From a virus, in the IMG/VR virus record IMGVR_UViG_3300037070_000862, positions 1 through 20,765 of that record: a DNA stretch of 20,765 nt; one strand, given 5' to 3'. This document shows, in pieces, positions 6,254 through 12,965 of the stretch (within the stretch, counting starts at the first letter, position 1; every line of letters starts with the position of its first letter). A model generated the notes under the pieces. The model ran no database searches. It was not told where the DNA came from and worked only from the letters and a program-made list of their open reading frames with translations. Both the position numbers and the translations under genes were made by a program.

Positions 6254-6635
6254 TTAATTTCCTCGCAATAGTGGACAGGCCAAGGCCGGTCAGCTTACTG
6301 ATTACACGTCTGCTGTTACCATCGTCAACTGCTGCTTGAAGCAACACTTTGTTGAGAGGTAGTTTGTTGTTAAAGTTTAGTCGCAACTGCAACAAGGTGT
6401 CAAGCGATTGTGGGTTGAATCTTCCTGAACCTTTGGATGGAAGCTTCACGTCCATACCATACAAGGTACTGGTTGACAATCCGCTGATCTGTGCTAACTG
6501 CCCTACACTAAACAACTCCCATTCTGACAAAGAAATGACAGCCTCGTAGCGTTGCTGTCTGTCCATGTAGACGCTGTGTGTGTACAAATACTTAGCCTCA
6601 TTCATTGCCACCACGTAGTTAATGTTATTCGCCAT
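6213..6635 (-). CDS. Helix-turn-helix DNA-binding protein
   Basis: 140 residues with two HTH-like stretches: about 42-61 (FSVGQLAQISGLSTSTLYG) and about 108-130 (RRVISKLTGLGLSTIARKL). The first resembles the recognition part of sigma-factor or Xre-like domains. The second resembles resolvase-type HTHs. It lies between the primase and the polymerase N-half, overlapping them by 11 and 41 bases. It may be a replication-linked DNA-binding protein or a regulator. The ATG at 6635 follows GGAG by ten bases. No catalytic domain is visible. Confidence 0.78.
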   Translation of the reverse strand: MANNINYVVAMNEAKYLYTHSVYMDRQQRYEAVISLSEWELFSVGQLAQISGLSTSTLYGMDVKLPSKGSGRFNPQSLDTLLQLRLNFNNKLPLNKVLLQAAVDDGNSRRVISKLTGLGLSTIARKLNVNQSTNLLGAAS

Positions 6636-8811
6636 TGTAATTTATCTCCAAAGTTATTTTGTTACCTGTACGTCGCTGGATGATTCTTCCCATATCTTCC
6701 AGACCATCAGCCATTTCAAGAAACTCTTTAGGGCGCTTATCTGTGAACTGTTTGTAAGCCATTTCGTAGCTGACCTTACCGCCCTTAACAACAATGAACT
6801 GCTCCAACTTGTTGAGGTCAGACTGCCACGAAGATTCACTGATCATTGCCGCTATTTTTTGCAGGTCATCGTACCATTCTTCGGCAAGATCAATTGCAGC
6901 CAACACATGCTCTAAGCCGATGATATTTTTCTGGTCATCCATAGCAAACAGGGCTGACGTTTTTGCCACACTAATGACAAGACGTTCAATCGGGCCTTTA
7001 AGAGTTTCGAAACGTGAACTGGTCATAATCATCTGCTTGATCTGCACACTAAACAGGTTCAGACGTTTCAGCGCTGCATCATCGAACCGGATAGGTACTG
7101 TCTGCTCACGTGTACCACGCATGTCCCAGAAGTTGCGGTTCACAGCCAGATGTTTCACCAACGACTCACGTACCGGGTCAACGTACCCTGCATTGATCGC
7201 GGGAGACTGGTTGAGCGGGTCATTGTGCGGTTCATACGGGCGAGGCTCAACGAGGGTGTACAGGAATCGTGTAAGGAATCCCGACTCGAAGTGCTTGACA
7301 GTCAGAGCTTCAGCAACATGCGTGACAATACCTGTCAGATACATTTGAAAGTTAACTGTCACAGACTTGATAACCTGCTTGTCACCTGTACTGCGGAGAG
7401 TACCACGAGACTTACCAGAGTAAAGCTGAGTCCAATAACCGACTAGACCTGTCAGATATCCCTGACTAAACACTTCCCTGAACACGTCCTGAATTTCGTC
7501 AGCATGAAGCAGCGAAGACTGGTGGGCGCGTTCTGACAATAGTTTGTTCAAACCCTGCTGTGTAACGTCAGACCCAATATCATACGAGTAATCGGGTGTC
7601 TCCAAAGACTCCAAGATACCTGTCATATATTTGAGCGCAGTCGTCTTACGGTCAACCGTTGTGTTACCGAGAGACATGACCCAGATAGCAAGGTTTGTCT
7701 GCTCAAACTCGAACGGGATATGTCCGAACTCTGCGTACACTGTAGACATTAAAATGAGCGCAGCCATACGGTGATACTTAGCTGGGCTTGTGGTGTGCTT
7801 AGTTGCCCATGCCTCATACTTGTCAATGAATGTGACCGGGAGCATAGCGCGTTCCGCATCAGACAGGAAGTTGGCTGGCTCAATCGTTTCAATGACTGAC
7901 ATAAGTTTGTCACCATCAGGTGAGGGTTCCACAACTTTACCGTCATCAACGGGAGGCTGATTCTCAGGGTCAACTTCAGCGTTGAGAATTTCTTTCCACA
8001 ACTGTTCTTGCGGGCGACCTTCCTGCTTATACTTGCAGCACGGAGCATCCCATACGAGAACCAAAACCTCTTCAGCACTGAAGCCTGAACGGAACAACTC
8101 GCTTTCCAGACGGTAACGCATTTCAGAACGCTTACCGGGGATAGGCTCGTCAAACAACAGGTTGCGGAGAACCTTGTCGTCAGACAGCTTACCGAGCAGA
8201 GCAGCACGATCAGGTAGTGGTGTTGTAATTTCCCTGTCAGTACCGTACACCTTTTCAGTGGTGTCTGACATTGGATATTCAAGTTCCAGCTTAGCCAGCG
8301 GGTACACGTAGGCAGGATTGTTGGACACCACAACGCGGTAGTTCTCGCGGTTGGTGTTTAGACTACCCGGCACACGTAGCATCTTTGCAGCGTGCCCGAA
8401 CGAGCGATCAAGTCCTTCATCCTTGTGCGCCCAGTGTACGCGGCGGTTCAGGAGAGCTACGGTATGCGGGTTATAATCACCATCGAGTAGCCAATAATTG
8501 TGTGTACGACCAGTAGCAGTAGTGACAGTAATACTAGGAGCCACACGGTACTTGCTAGGGTCAAAAATATCGCTGTCAGCGTAGGCCACACTCGTTGTTT
8601 TAGCATAGATTTTCTCCCTCTTAGGCTGACTGAACAGCACAGGACTGAAGTACACCTGATTGGTTGACATTCTTTGTTCAACCCATTTGGTCATGTCGTC
8701 AAGCTGTGCGGGATACTGGAAGAATGTACCGGGAGTTGTGAGGTCTGTCGTCAGGACAGCGTAACCTTCGCCAGCACCCAGCACTGTTTCAAGAAAGCTA
8801 CGAACGTCCAT
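6625..8811 (-). CDS. AEP-type primase fused to a DUF3987-like helicase/ATPase
   Basis: 728 residues. The N-terminal part (about 1-180) looks like a RepB/prim-pol primase: YADSD with a D79-x-D81 metal pair, THNYWLLDG around 103-111, and KMLRVPGSLNTN at 143-154. The C-terminal part (about 310-700) looks like the DUF3987 ATPase: a modified P-loop G382-NTTVDRKTT and a Walker B LLHADEIQD with D438-E439. The P-loop lacks the second glycine of classical Walker A, as is common in this group. The protein would prime and unwind phage DNA with the polymerase encoded next. The ATG at 8811 follows GGAG by five bases. A terminator hairpin lies 20 bases upstream, so expression may be attenuated. Confidence 0.85.
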   Translation of the reverse strand: MDVRSFLETVLGAGEGYAVLTTDLTTPGTFFQYPAQLDDMTKWVEQRMSTNQVYFSPVLFSQPKREKIYAKTTSVAYADSDIFDPSKYRVAPSITVTTATGRTHNYWLLDGDYNPHTVALLNRRVHWAHKDEGLDRSFGHAAKMLRVPGSLNTNRENYRVVVSNNPAYVYPLAKLELEYPMSDTTEKVYGTDREITTPLPDRAALLGKLSDDKVLRNLLFDEPIPGKRSEMRYRLESELFRSGFSAEEVLVLVWDAPCCKYKQEGRPQEQLWKEILNAEVDPENQPPVDDGKVVEPSPDGDKLMSVIETIEPANFLSDAERAMLPVTFIDKYEAWATKHTTSPAKYHRMAALILMSTVYAEFGHIPFEFEQTNLAIWVMSLGNTTVDRKTTALKYMTGILESLETPDYSYDIGSDVTQQGLNKLLSERAHQSSLLHADEIQDVFREVFSQGYLTGLVGYWTQLYSGKSRGTLRSTGDKQVIKSVTVNFQMYLTGIVTHVAEALTVKHFESGFLTRFLYTLVEPRPYEPHNDPLNQSPAINAGYVDPVRESLVKHLAVNRNFWDMRGTREQTVPIRFDDAALKRLNLFSVQIKQMIMTSSRFETLKGPIERLVISVAKTSALFAMDDQKNIIGLEHVLAAIDLAEEWYDDLQKIAAMISESSWQSDLNKLEQFIVVKGGKVSYEMAYKQFTDKRPKEFLEMADGLEDMGRIIQRRTGNKITLEINYNGE

Positions 8812-8830
8812 GTATACTCCACATCATTTG

Positions 8831-8874
8831 TTGAAAAAATAAAGCCAACCATAGACGAATGCATATGGTTGGCT
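8831..8874 (-). terminator. Intrinsic terminator or attenuator before the primase gene
   Basis: A perfect 11-base-pair stem (8874-8864 AGCCAACCATA with 8853-8843) around a 10-base loop is followed on the minus strand by TTATTTTTTC. It ends about 20 bases before the primase ATG, and no promoter fits between them. The primase operon must therefore be reached by read-through or antitermination past this site. It could also simply end the tRNA-Leu transcript. Confidence 0.85.
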
Positions 8875-8883
8875 GAACATTAG

Positions 8884-8943
8884 AGTCATAGTAGTCTAGG
8901 CTCGATTTCCTATTACTTCAATGCTATCTCTAGCACTATGACT
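8884..8943 (-). repeat. Inverted-repeat structured element next to tRNA-Leu
   Basis: Perfect 9-base arms AGTCATAGT (8884-8892) and ACTATGACT (8935-8943) enclose 42 bases. Read on the minus strand, the interior can form a GCTA-GAGA-TAGC hairpin and a TAGG/CCTA hairpin. The element begins two bases after the tRNA-Leu discriminator. It could be a folded RNA in the tRNA transcript, or an operator pair around the candidate promoter. Confidence 0.5.
8893..8921 (-). promoter_or_regulatory. Candidate sigma70 promoter upstream of the attenuator
   Basis: On the minus strand TTGAAG (8921-8916) and TAGACT (8898-8893) are 17 bases apart, each matching four of six consensus bases. Transcription would start near 8886 and meet the terminator hairpin about 12 bases later. 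The -10 region touches one arm of the 9-base inverted repeat at 8884-8943, so a repressor site is possible. The boxes are moderate matches. Confidence 0.35.
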
Positions 8944-8945
8944 TG

Positions 8946-9025
8946 TACCCCGAGTGAGAATCGAACTCACAGACAATATCACTCGCTTTTGAGGCGAGCC
9001 GCTTTACCGTTTTGCGTACCGAGGC
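8946..9025 (-). tRNA. tRNA-Leu (anticodon CAA), unusual geometry
   Basis: Read on the minus strand. The acceptor GCCTCGG (9025-9019) pairs with TCGGGGT (8953-8947) through four standard and three G-T pairs, and the discriminator is A (8946). The D-stem is only CGC/GCG, with GG in the loop. The anticodon stem CTCGC/GCGAG holds the loop CTCAAAA, giving anticodon CAA for UUG. The T-arm GTGAG-TTCGATT-CTCAC is canonical. The variable region (TGATATTGTCT, 11 bases) is short for leucine tRNAs, which normally carry a long arm. CCA is not encoded. Confidence 0.85.
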
Positions 9026-9033
9026 TGGACGCA

Positions 9034-9071
9034 GGGGCTAGCGTTGACATTTGACTGCCAAGACTAGCCCC
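9034..9071. repeat. Inverted repeat between the SSB-like gene and tRNA-Leu
   Basis: Arms GGGGCTAG (9034-9041) and CTAGCCCC (9064-9071) enclose 22 bases. There is no T-run on the minus side and only a short TTTT (9077-9080) on the plus side, so it is not a clear terminator. It may act as an mRNA 3' stabiliser or processing hairpin between the ssDNA-binding gene and the tRNA. Confidence 0.5.
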
Positions 9072-9097
9072 CACGATTTTGCAAGAGTGGCCGCGTT

Positions 9098-9622
9098 CTA
9101 GCTACGGTTTAATCCACCCCATGAGGGCGCTTCAGGTGCGCTTTGCCCATTAGTAGCAGCAACACCATCAGCAGCGGAGGCATAACCCCCGACTTCATTG
9201 AAGACACGCTTCTGCGCGTCCGGTGCCTTTTCGTTGACCTTAATTGTCAACGAAGTTCCCAACACAGATGCGATATCTGCGGTGTCAGGCACGTTAGGGT
9301 TACCGTCAGCGTCACGACCCCAACCTACGGCATCAGCGAAAGTTACGAGCTTCCACGCACCGGGGCTGTCGTACAGCGGAATGTTCTGGTAACGAATCTC
9401 ACGACCACGAGCGTTCTGCTTAATACCCTTAGCATCAGTCCACTCGAAGTCTTCCTGAACCTTAAATGTCAGGACAAGCTGGGGCTTACCAGCGTTATCG
9501 CCTGACTTGACAGCTACCTCTTCGATAGCAAACACTGTAGCCTGAAGCTTAGTGCCATGAGGAATCGGGGCGAATTCTCCACCACCACGATTGTCTGAAC
9601 CAACATTAATTACTCTACCCAT
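9098..9622 (-). CDS. Probable ssDNA-binding (SSB-like) protein
   Basis: 174 residues. The ATG at 9622 is chosen because GGAG lies seven bases upstream; the ORF runs 20 codons further but without a ribosome site. The central part (about 15-130) is strand-rich with repeated Gly and Lys residues (GTKLQATVFAIEEVAVKSG, GREIRYQNIPLYD, LGTSLTIKV), like the OB-fold SSB analogues that many phages encode beside Sak4 and Cas4-type genes. The tail is low-complexity and ends in APSWGGLNRS rather than the acidic tip of bacterial SSB. The assignment relies on pattern and neighbourhood, so it is moderate. Confidence 0.6.
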   Translation of the reverse strand: MGRVINVGSDNRGGGEFAPIPHGTKLQATVFAIEEVAVKSGDNAGKPQLVLTFKVQEDFEWTDAKGIKQNARGREIRYQNIPLYDSPGAWKLVTFADAVGWGRDADGNPNVPDTADIASVLGTSLTIKVNEKAPDAQKRVFNEVGGYASAADGVAATNGQSAPEAPSWGGLNRS

Positions 9623-9632
9623 TTTGTATCTC

Positions 9633-10340
9633 CTATTTTGCTTGCTCAATAAGTTCGTTGATTGATTTAATTGTAGGGTCATAAATCTTCGAAGGCAAAC
9701 CGAAACGGTTTTTCGTTACCAAACCGAGAGCTTCACCTACATACAATGTACGACGCAGCTTACCTTCAGGGTCTGTCTCGTAGTTGTAGTACCCCACGAT
9801 ATCAGACACAGTTGGCACGTCTTCCTTAAAGCTACCCTGATACTTCGGGATAGTTTTCACGGCACCAGTCTGCTCGTTCTTTTCATCCAAAGCATGGAAG
9901 ATAAAAACGGTTGGGATAGGTGAGTGATGGAAACCCCACATGAAGTCGCTCGTCCAATCAGCAAGGTCAGCCCATGCACCGTACTTGTTGGAGCGGTTCT
10001 GCGGTAGGTTCTGGAAGTGTGCCGTAGCGATCTTACCAGCACGGTTCATGGTATCAAAAATAACCATATCAACGTCGCCGGGATTACGCAATAGCTCAGT
10101 CTTAATCTCTTCCAGATGACTATACGTTGGTGCGCTAATGCGTTTCACTCCGGGGTTCAAACGACCCACACCCTTAGCTGACCCTTCAATGTCAACAATC
10201 AGTGTGCGCTCAAAACCCGCGTGAATAGCTGACGCCCCAAGGTTAGTCTTACCAACACCACTCGGGCCGTAAACTGTGAACGAATCAAAAGTGTCTAGCA
10301 CTTCAACGTCCTCAATACCATCATCAAAACTATAACCCAT
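9633..10340 (-). CDS. Sak4-like RecA-fold ATPase (single-strand annealing type)
   Basis: 235 residues with a single RecA-like ATPase core. Walker A is GPSGVGKT (25-32), a second strand gives TLIVDIEGSAKG (47-58), and Walker B is DMVIFDT (91-97). A further strand, TVFIFHALDE, sits after residue 140. Length and motifs match phage Sak4/AAA_24 recombinases, which pair single strands together with an SSB. The SSB-like gene follows ten bases downstream, and a Cas4-like nuclease is nearby upstream. The ATG at 10340 is in a TAATG overlap, with GAGGA just before it. Confidence 0.8.
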   Translation of the reverse strand: MGYSFDDGIEDVEVLDTFDSFTVYGPSGVGKTNLGASAIHAGFERTLIVDIEGSAKGVGRLNPGVKRISAPTYSHLEEIKTELLRNPGDVDMVIFDTMNRAGKIATAHFQNLPQNRSNKYGAWADLADWTSDFMWGFHHSPIPTVFIFHALDEKNEQTGAVKTIPKYQGSFKEDVPTVSDIVGYYNYETDPEGKLRRTLYVGEALGLVTKNRFGLPSKIYDPTIKSINELIEQAK

Positions 10341-10522
10341 TAGTCCTCTTTCGCTTTCTTTTCAGCAAGTTCTTTAGCTCGCCTGAAACCATCTTGAAAC
10401 CCACGATCATACACAGGCATCACAGCGTAAGCTTGCGCCGGTACATTCATGTTAGGCCGTCTGACTTCGAAACGTGCGTACTCTTCGTTGTACAAGTCCA
10501 CCAGAATTTTTGAATCTATCAT
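10340..10522 (-). CDS. Hypothetical 60-residue protein
   Basis: Not recognised. ATG at 10522 is in an ATGA overlap with the previous stop, and its own stop overlaps the Sak4-like start, so it is translated as part of this set. The C-terminus is a charged helix (FRRAKELAEKKAKED). The first half has tyrosine and hydrophobic residues without an obvious motif. It may be an accessory to the recombination genes, judged only from position. Confidence 0.72.
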   Translation of the reverse strand: MIDSKILVDLYNEEYARFEVRRPNMNVPAQAYAVMPVYDRGFQDGFRRAKELAEKKAKED

Positions 10523-10860
10523 GGCTTGAACCTGATTTCAACTTTGTTCTTCGGGAAGTGCTTCTGGCACGCTTCGTACTGCGTCGCAGTCAGGTGTTCC
10601 TTAGCCTTCTTGCTGTCCACAGATGCTGTGTACAGGTGCATGTTCTCACCGTTCTCACCCAGCGGGAACAGTACCTGTGCTATAGCCGCATCGAACCGAA
10701 CGTTAGGCGACACAACAACTTCAACGGAACCATAATCATACACGTCAGGCATTGCTTCCGCAAATCCTTCGCTTGACATTATCTCGTCAAGTTCCTCTTG
10801 AATCTGCTTCATCTGATTTTTGAGTGTCAGATACTTCAGCAGCATTGCTTCGTCAGCCAT
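10519..10860 (-). CDS. Hypothetical protein with N-terminal coiled coil
   Basis: 113 residues, not recognised. The first 30 residues form a probable coiled-coil helix (LKNQMKQIQEELDEIMSSEG). The rest is a mixed domain with beta strands (YGSVEVVVSPNVRFDAAIAQ) and a Lys-rich end. Phages often carry proteins of this layout beside Sak4 and SSB genes. The ATG at 10860 has GAGGAAAAAGA directly upstream, a good ribosome site after the 66-base gap. Confidence 0.75.
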   Translation of the reverse strand: MADEAMLLKYLTLKNQMKQIQEELDEIMSSEGFAEAMPDVYDYGSVEVVVSPNVRFDAAIAQVLFPLGENGENMHLYTASVDSKKAKEHLTATQYEACQKHFPKNKVEIRFKP

Positions 10861-10897
10861 TCTTTTTCCTCTTCATTTCGTTACTATTAAGCTTACC

Positions 10898-10911
10898 ATC
10901 TGGCATCAGAT
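10898..10911. repeat. Short dyad in the 66-base gap 10861-10926
   Basis: ATCTG-GCAT-CAGAT is a 5-base-pair dyad, about 38 bases upstream of the start at 10860. It has no T-run, so it is not a terminator. It could be a protein-binding site. The rest of the gap shows no convincing promoter and no ORF. Confidence 0.25.
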
Positions 10912-10926
10912 TTGTCCAATCCGTAC

Positions 10927-11076
10927 TCAATTTCGTTCGGAAGTAACACGTTCGATAGCTTCCATCACATCAAGGTCAGGTTCTGTTTCAGCTAAGCGTT
11001 CTAGCGCCTCAAAATCTTCCATGAAAAGTTTCTCAATAGCATCCTGCTCCGCAATAATCCTAGCCAACCCATCCAT
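10927..11076 (-). CDS. Hypothetical 49-residue acidic protein
   Basis: The ATG at 11076 follows GGAG by five bases; longer in-frame readings upstream lack a ribosome site. It is very acidic and helical throughout (ARIIAEQDAIEKLFMEDFEAL, with EALERLAETEPDLDV after it), possibly a short coiled coil. No known family. It sits eight bases after the Cas4-like gene. Confidence 0.65.
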   Translation of the reverse strand: MDGLARIIAEQDAIEKLFMEDFEALERLAETEPDLDVMEAIERVTSERN

Positions 11077-11084
11077 TATAACTC

Positions 11085-11789
11085 CTACATTCTGTGTAAA
11101 ATCTGCGAACAAACGTAACAGTGAGGGTCAGACTCTAAGGTGTCGATATCTCCACCGTCCTGCAACCACTCGTAAGCCAACACTACACGATTCCATGCCT
11201 CGTCTGCAAGTGTTTCGTCATAATCAAATGAAATAACTGTCACATCACGGTCACTTGTACCGTCACGCGCAATGAAAACAAACGAAACCTTCTCCACCGG
11301 GTAACCCATAGCAACCAACGCGCGCCCGTACAGCATGATCTGGTACAAGTATCTGGTCGGTAAGGCATCAGGATTCAGGCGGTACTCGTCAATCTTAGAA
11401 CGCTTTGACGTTTTATAGTCAACAAGATGTTTCTCCGCTGTCAAATATAAGTCAGGCGTCGAGTTCACGTCACCATAGCCCGGTATCGTACCGATAAACA
11501 CGGACTCTTCCAGACGTGCACCTATGAGTGACTTGAATTTGGCATCTGTGCCCCCACCCACATGCTTTTGAGCCTCTAACTCCATGAGCATGTGGATTGC
11601 ATCACCAATTTTTGCGCCCAGCCAGTACTGCCCGATACTACTTGACCCATCCGATAGGTGACGCGCTAAACAGTACGCACAAGGGTCACCGATAGCGCTG
11701 GCACCAATGGTGGTCTGCCTATCGCGTGCCTTCTGCGTCTTCAGCAGGTCTAGCATGAGTCTTTTTAGTACCGAGTCGTCTAAGCTCAC
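11085..11789 (-). CDS. Cas4-like RecB-family Fe-S exonuclease
   Basis: 234 residues with the Cas4/AddB-type PD-(D/E)XK layout. The cysteines are C37-x2-C40 near the N-terminus and C224-x2-C227 near the C-terminus, as expected for a 4Fe-4S cluster. The nuclease residues are H66 (GDAIHML), D113 (TPDLYL), D124 and K126 (DYKTS), and Q150-x3-Y154 (YQIMLYG). The family trims DNA ends, and in phages the gene often pairs with Sak4 and SSB genes. No CRISPR array is present, so a recombination role is more likely than adaptation. The start is GTG 11789 (AGAGAAG just upstream); ATG 11756 is an alternative. It overlaps WhiB by 71 bases. Confidence 0.85.
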   Translation of the reverse strand: MSLDDSVLKRLMLDLLKTQKARDRQTTIGASAIGDPCAYCLARHLSDGSSSIGQYWLGAKIGDAIHMLMELEAQKHVGGGTDAKFKSLIGARLEESVFIGTIPGYGDVNSTPDLYLTAEKHLVDYKTSKRSKIDEYRLNPDALPTRYLYQIMLYGRALVAMGYPVEKVSFVFIARDGTSDRDVTVISFDYDETLADEAWNRVVLAYEWLQDGGDIDTLESDPHCYVCSQILHRM

Positions 11790-12069
11790 GTCGCTTCTCT
11801 TTCCGTTGCTCCGGTGTCATCCCACCCCAGATTGAACTATTTTCTTCAGCAATGGTAGCGTATTCGCCACACAAATCCAACACGTGACAGTCAGCACACA
11901 ACTCAGCCGCCACTTCAGGCGTCGTACTGTTAACCCATGCCCCAGTCCATTGCTCAACATCATTGAAGCGGTCAGAGTTGTTATATGCCTTACGGCACGG
12001 CTCTGTTTCGTTCAGCTTCCAACGCAGTTTATTATAAAGATCGTCGGGGTCACCATTAGTTATCGTCAT
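11719..12069 (-). CDS. WhiB-family Fe-S regulator
   Basis: 116 residues. Four cysteines are present: C25, C58-x2-C61 and C67 (PCRK, ELCADCHVLDLC). They are followed by the SIWGGMTPEQR turn and a basic tail (KEKRRELRRLGTKK). This is the WhiB layout of a 4Fe-4S cluster plus DNA-contacting tail. WhiB proteins bind the host housekeeping sigma factor and adjust promoter use, and are restricted to Actinobacteria and their phages. The ATG at 12069 overlaps the previous gene by 14 bases. Confidence 0.9.
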   Translation of the reverse strand: MTITNGDPDDLYNKLRWKLNETEPCRKAYNNSDRFNDVEQWTGAWVNSTTPEVAAELCADCHVLDLCGEYATIAEENSSIWGGMTPEQRKEKRRELRRLGTKKTHARPAEDAEGTR

Positions 12070-12313
12070 CCAAGAACTCCACAACTGCATCGAATGGGAT
12101 GCGAAAATTAGTACTCACACCACGTGACCAGTTAAGTGCGCGTCCACTACCATATGCCCCGTAGATATACACTTCACCACCCGGCTTGTGTGTGATCTTG
12201 CCGAGAACACCCTCTACTGTGGCGTCAGGCTCGTCTTTCTTGAACGTTGTAAACCTGTAGGTGATGCGTACATGCCTCTTCACATGCACGCCTGACAATT
12301 CCATTGCAATCAT
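12056..12313 (-). CDS. Small paralogous protein, family A copy 3
   Basis: 85 residues, unknown function. It shares MIAMEL-x-G-x-HV and VRITYR at the start and VVEFLDDDN at the end with the copies at 524-763 and 2535-2801, though it is about 9-11 kb away from them. The middle is more diverged and glycine-rich (GGEVYIYGAYGSGRALNW). GGTGG precedes the ATG at 12313. It lies immediately upstream of WhiB. Confidence 0.78.
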   Translation of the reverse strand: MIAMELSGVHVKRHVRITYRFTTFKKDEPDATVEGVLGKITHKPGGEVYIYGAYGSGRALNWSRGVSTNFRIPFDAVVEFLDDDN

Positions 12314-12314
12314 A

Positions 12315-12509
12315 TTACCACCACGTTTCTATTAGTTTATTGATTAGCTGTACTACAGCCGAAAAAATAAAGGGGACAAGAATGAACAGGAACCCAAACC
12401 ATCCACTAACAGATATAGTCAGCGACAGAATACCAATGACAGACATGGTAGCTATCATAGCTATACCAAACAACGCTGTGCACTTCAGCGTGTTGACGAT
12501 AAAATTCAT
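12315..12509 (-). CDS. Small two-helix membrane protein
   Basis: 64 residues with two hydrophobic segments, about 9-32 and 36-58, and short polar ends; charges suggest a hairpin in the membrane. It lacks features of a specific family. A holin-like role cannot be excluded, but its place in a replication arm does not support that. The ATG at 12509 is in an ATGA overlap, with GGAGA six bases upstream. Confidence 0.72.
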   Translation of the reverse strand: MNFIVNTLKCTALFGIAMIATMSVIGILSLTISVSGWFGFLFILVPFIFSAVVQLINKLIETWW

Positions 12510-12736
12510 TTCTTGTCTCCAAAATATATGTCCATAACCTTACCCAGATTTTCCATCTGCCATACGATTTTTGCTACTTCTTTTTCAAAATCGCTAAGCT
12601 GTTGGCTCTGAGAAACTTTCGAGGTCGGGGAGGTATCCTGTGGTGCTGTCGGTGTTGTAGTGGCCGCTGGCTTCGGCCTCTTCGAGTCGGACATATTCTG
12701 GTCGAACATCTTCGACAGTTTCTTCAGGTTCGACAT
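12506..12736 (-). CDS. Hypothetical protein with low-complexity linker
   Basis: 76 residues. The ATG at 12736 has AAGGA four bases upstream. A Ser/Thr/Pro/Ala/Gln-rich linker (about 23-48) separates a short basic N-terminus from a helical C-terminus (DFEKEVAKIVWQMENLG). The first 143 bases overlap the 3' end of the previous gene in another frame, much more than other overlaps here. If translation began later, at the ATG 12694 (MSDSKRP) or within the helix, the overlap would shrink. Not recognised. Confidence 0.6.
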   Translation of the reverse strand: MSNLKKLSKMFDQNMSDSKRPKPAATTTPTAPQDTSPTSKVSQSQQLSDFEKEVAKIVWQMENLGKVMDIYFGDKK

Positions 12737-12965
12737 ATGTTCCTTCCAGAATATCAATCACAGACTGAACAACGTAGTGGTTAACCACTTCGTCACCGGA
12801 TGACTTAATAAAGTCAATGGCCTGTGTGACACGATCAAATGCTACCTGTTTCAAACGGTCACGCATGAACTCTTCAGGCGACACGTCCTGTTGTGGCAGC
12901 TTATGGACAGCGACCCATTGGTTGTATTCGGACAGCAAATTCAGTTCATCAGTTGGTTCTGACAT
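12594..12965 (-). CDS. Hypothetical acidic protein
   Basis: 123 residues, not recognised. The N-terminal 75 residues look like a helical domain (VSPEEFMRDRLKQVAFDRV, QAIDFIKSSGDEVVNHYVV). The last 45 are acidic and disorder-like (VEPEETVEDVRPEYVRLEE). That tail is the part overlapped by the next gene in another frame. The ATG at 12965 follows the previous stop directly (TAAATG). Confidence 0.7.
   Translation of the reverse strand: MSEPTDELNLLSEYNQWVAVHKLPQQDVSPEEFMRDRLKQVAFDRVTQAIDFIKSSGDEVVNHYVVQSVIDILEGTYVEPEETVEDVRPEYVRLEEAEASGHYNTDSTTGYLPDLESFSEPTA

Noticed and set aside
6794-7348. Plus-strand open frame inside the primase gene
   Set aside because: It is the mirror of a well-supported minus-strand gene with Cys/Ser/Arg-rich shadow composition and no start signal.
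9044-9072. TTGACA as a plus-strand promoter -35 box
   Set aside because: No acceptable -10 box lies 16-19 bases downstream, and no plus-strand gene follows.
11085-11789. CRISPR adaptation role for the Cas4-like gene
   Set aside because: No regularly spaced repeats and no Cas1 or Cas2 gene are present in the window. Neighbours point to recombination.
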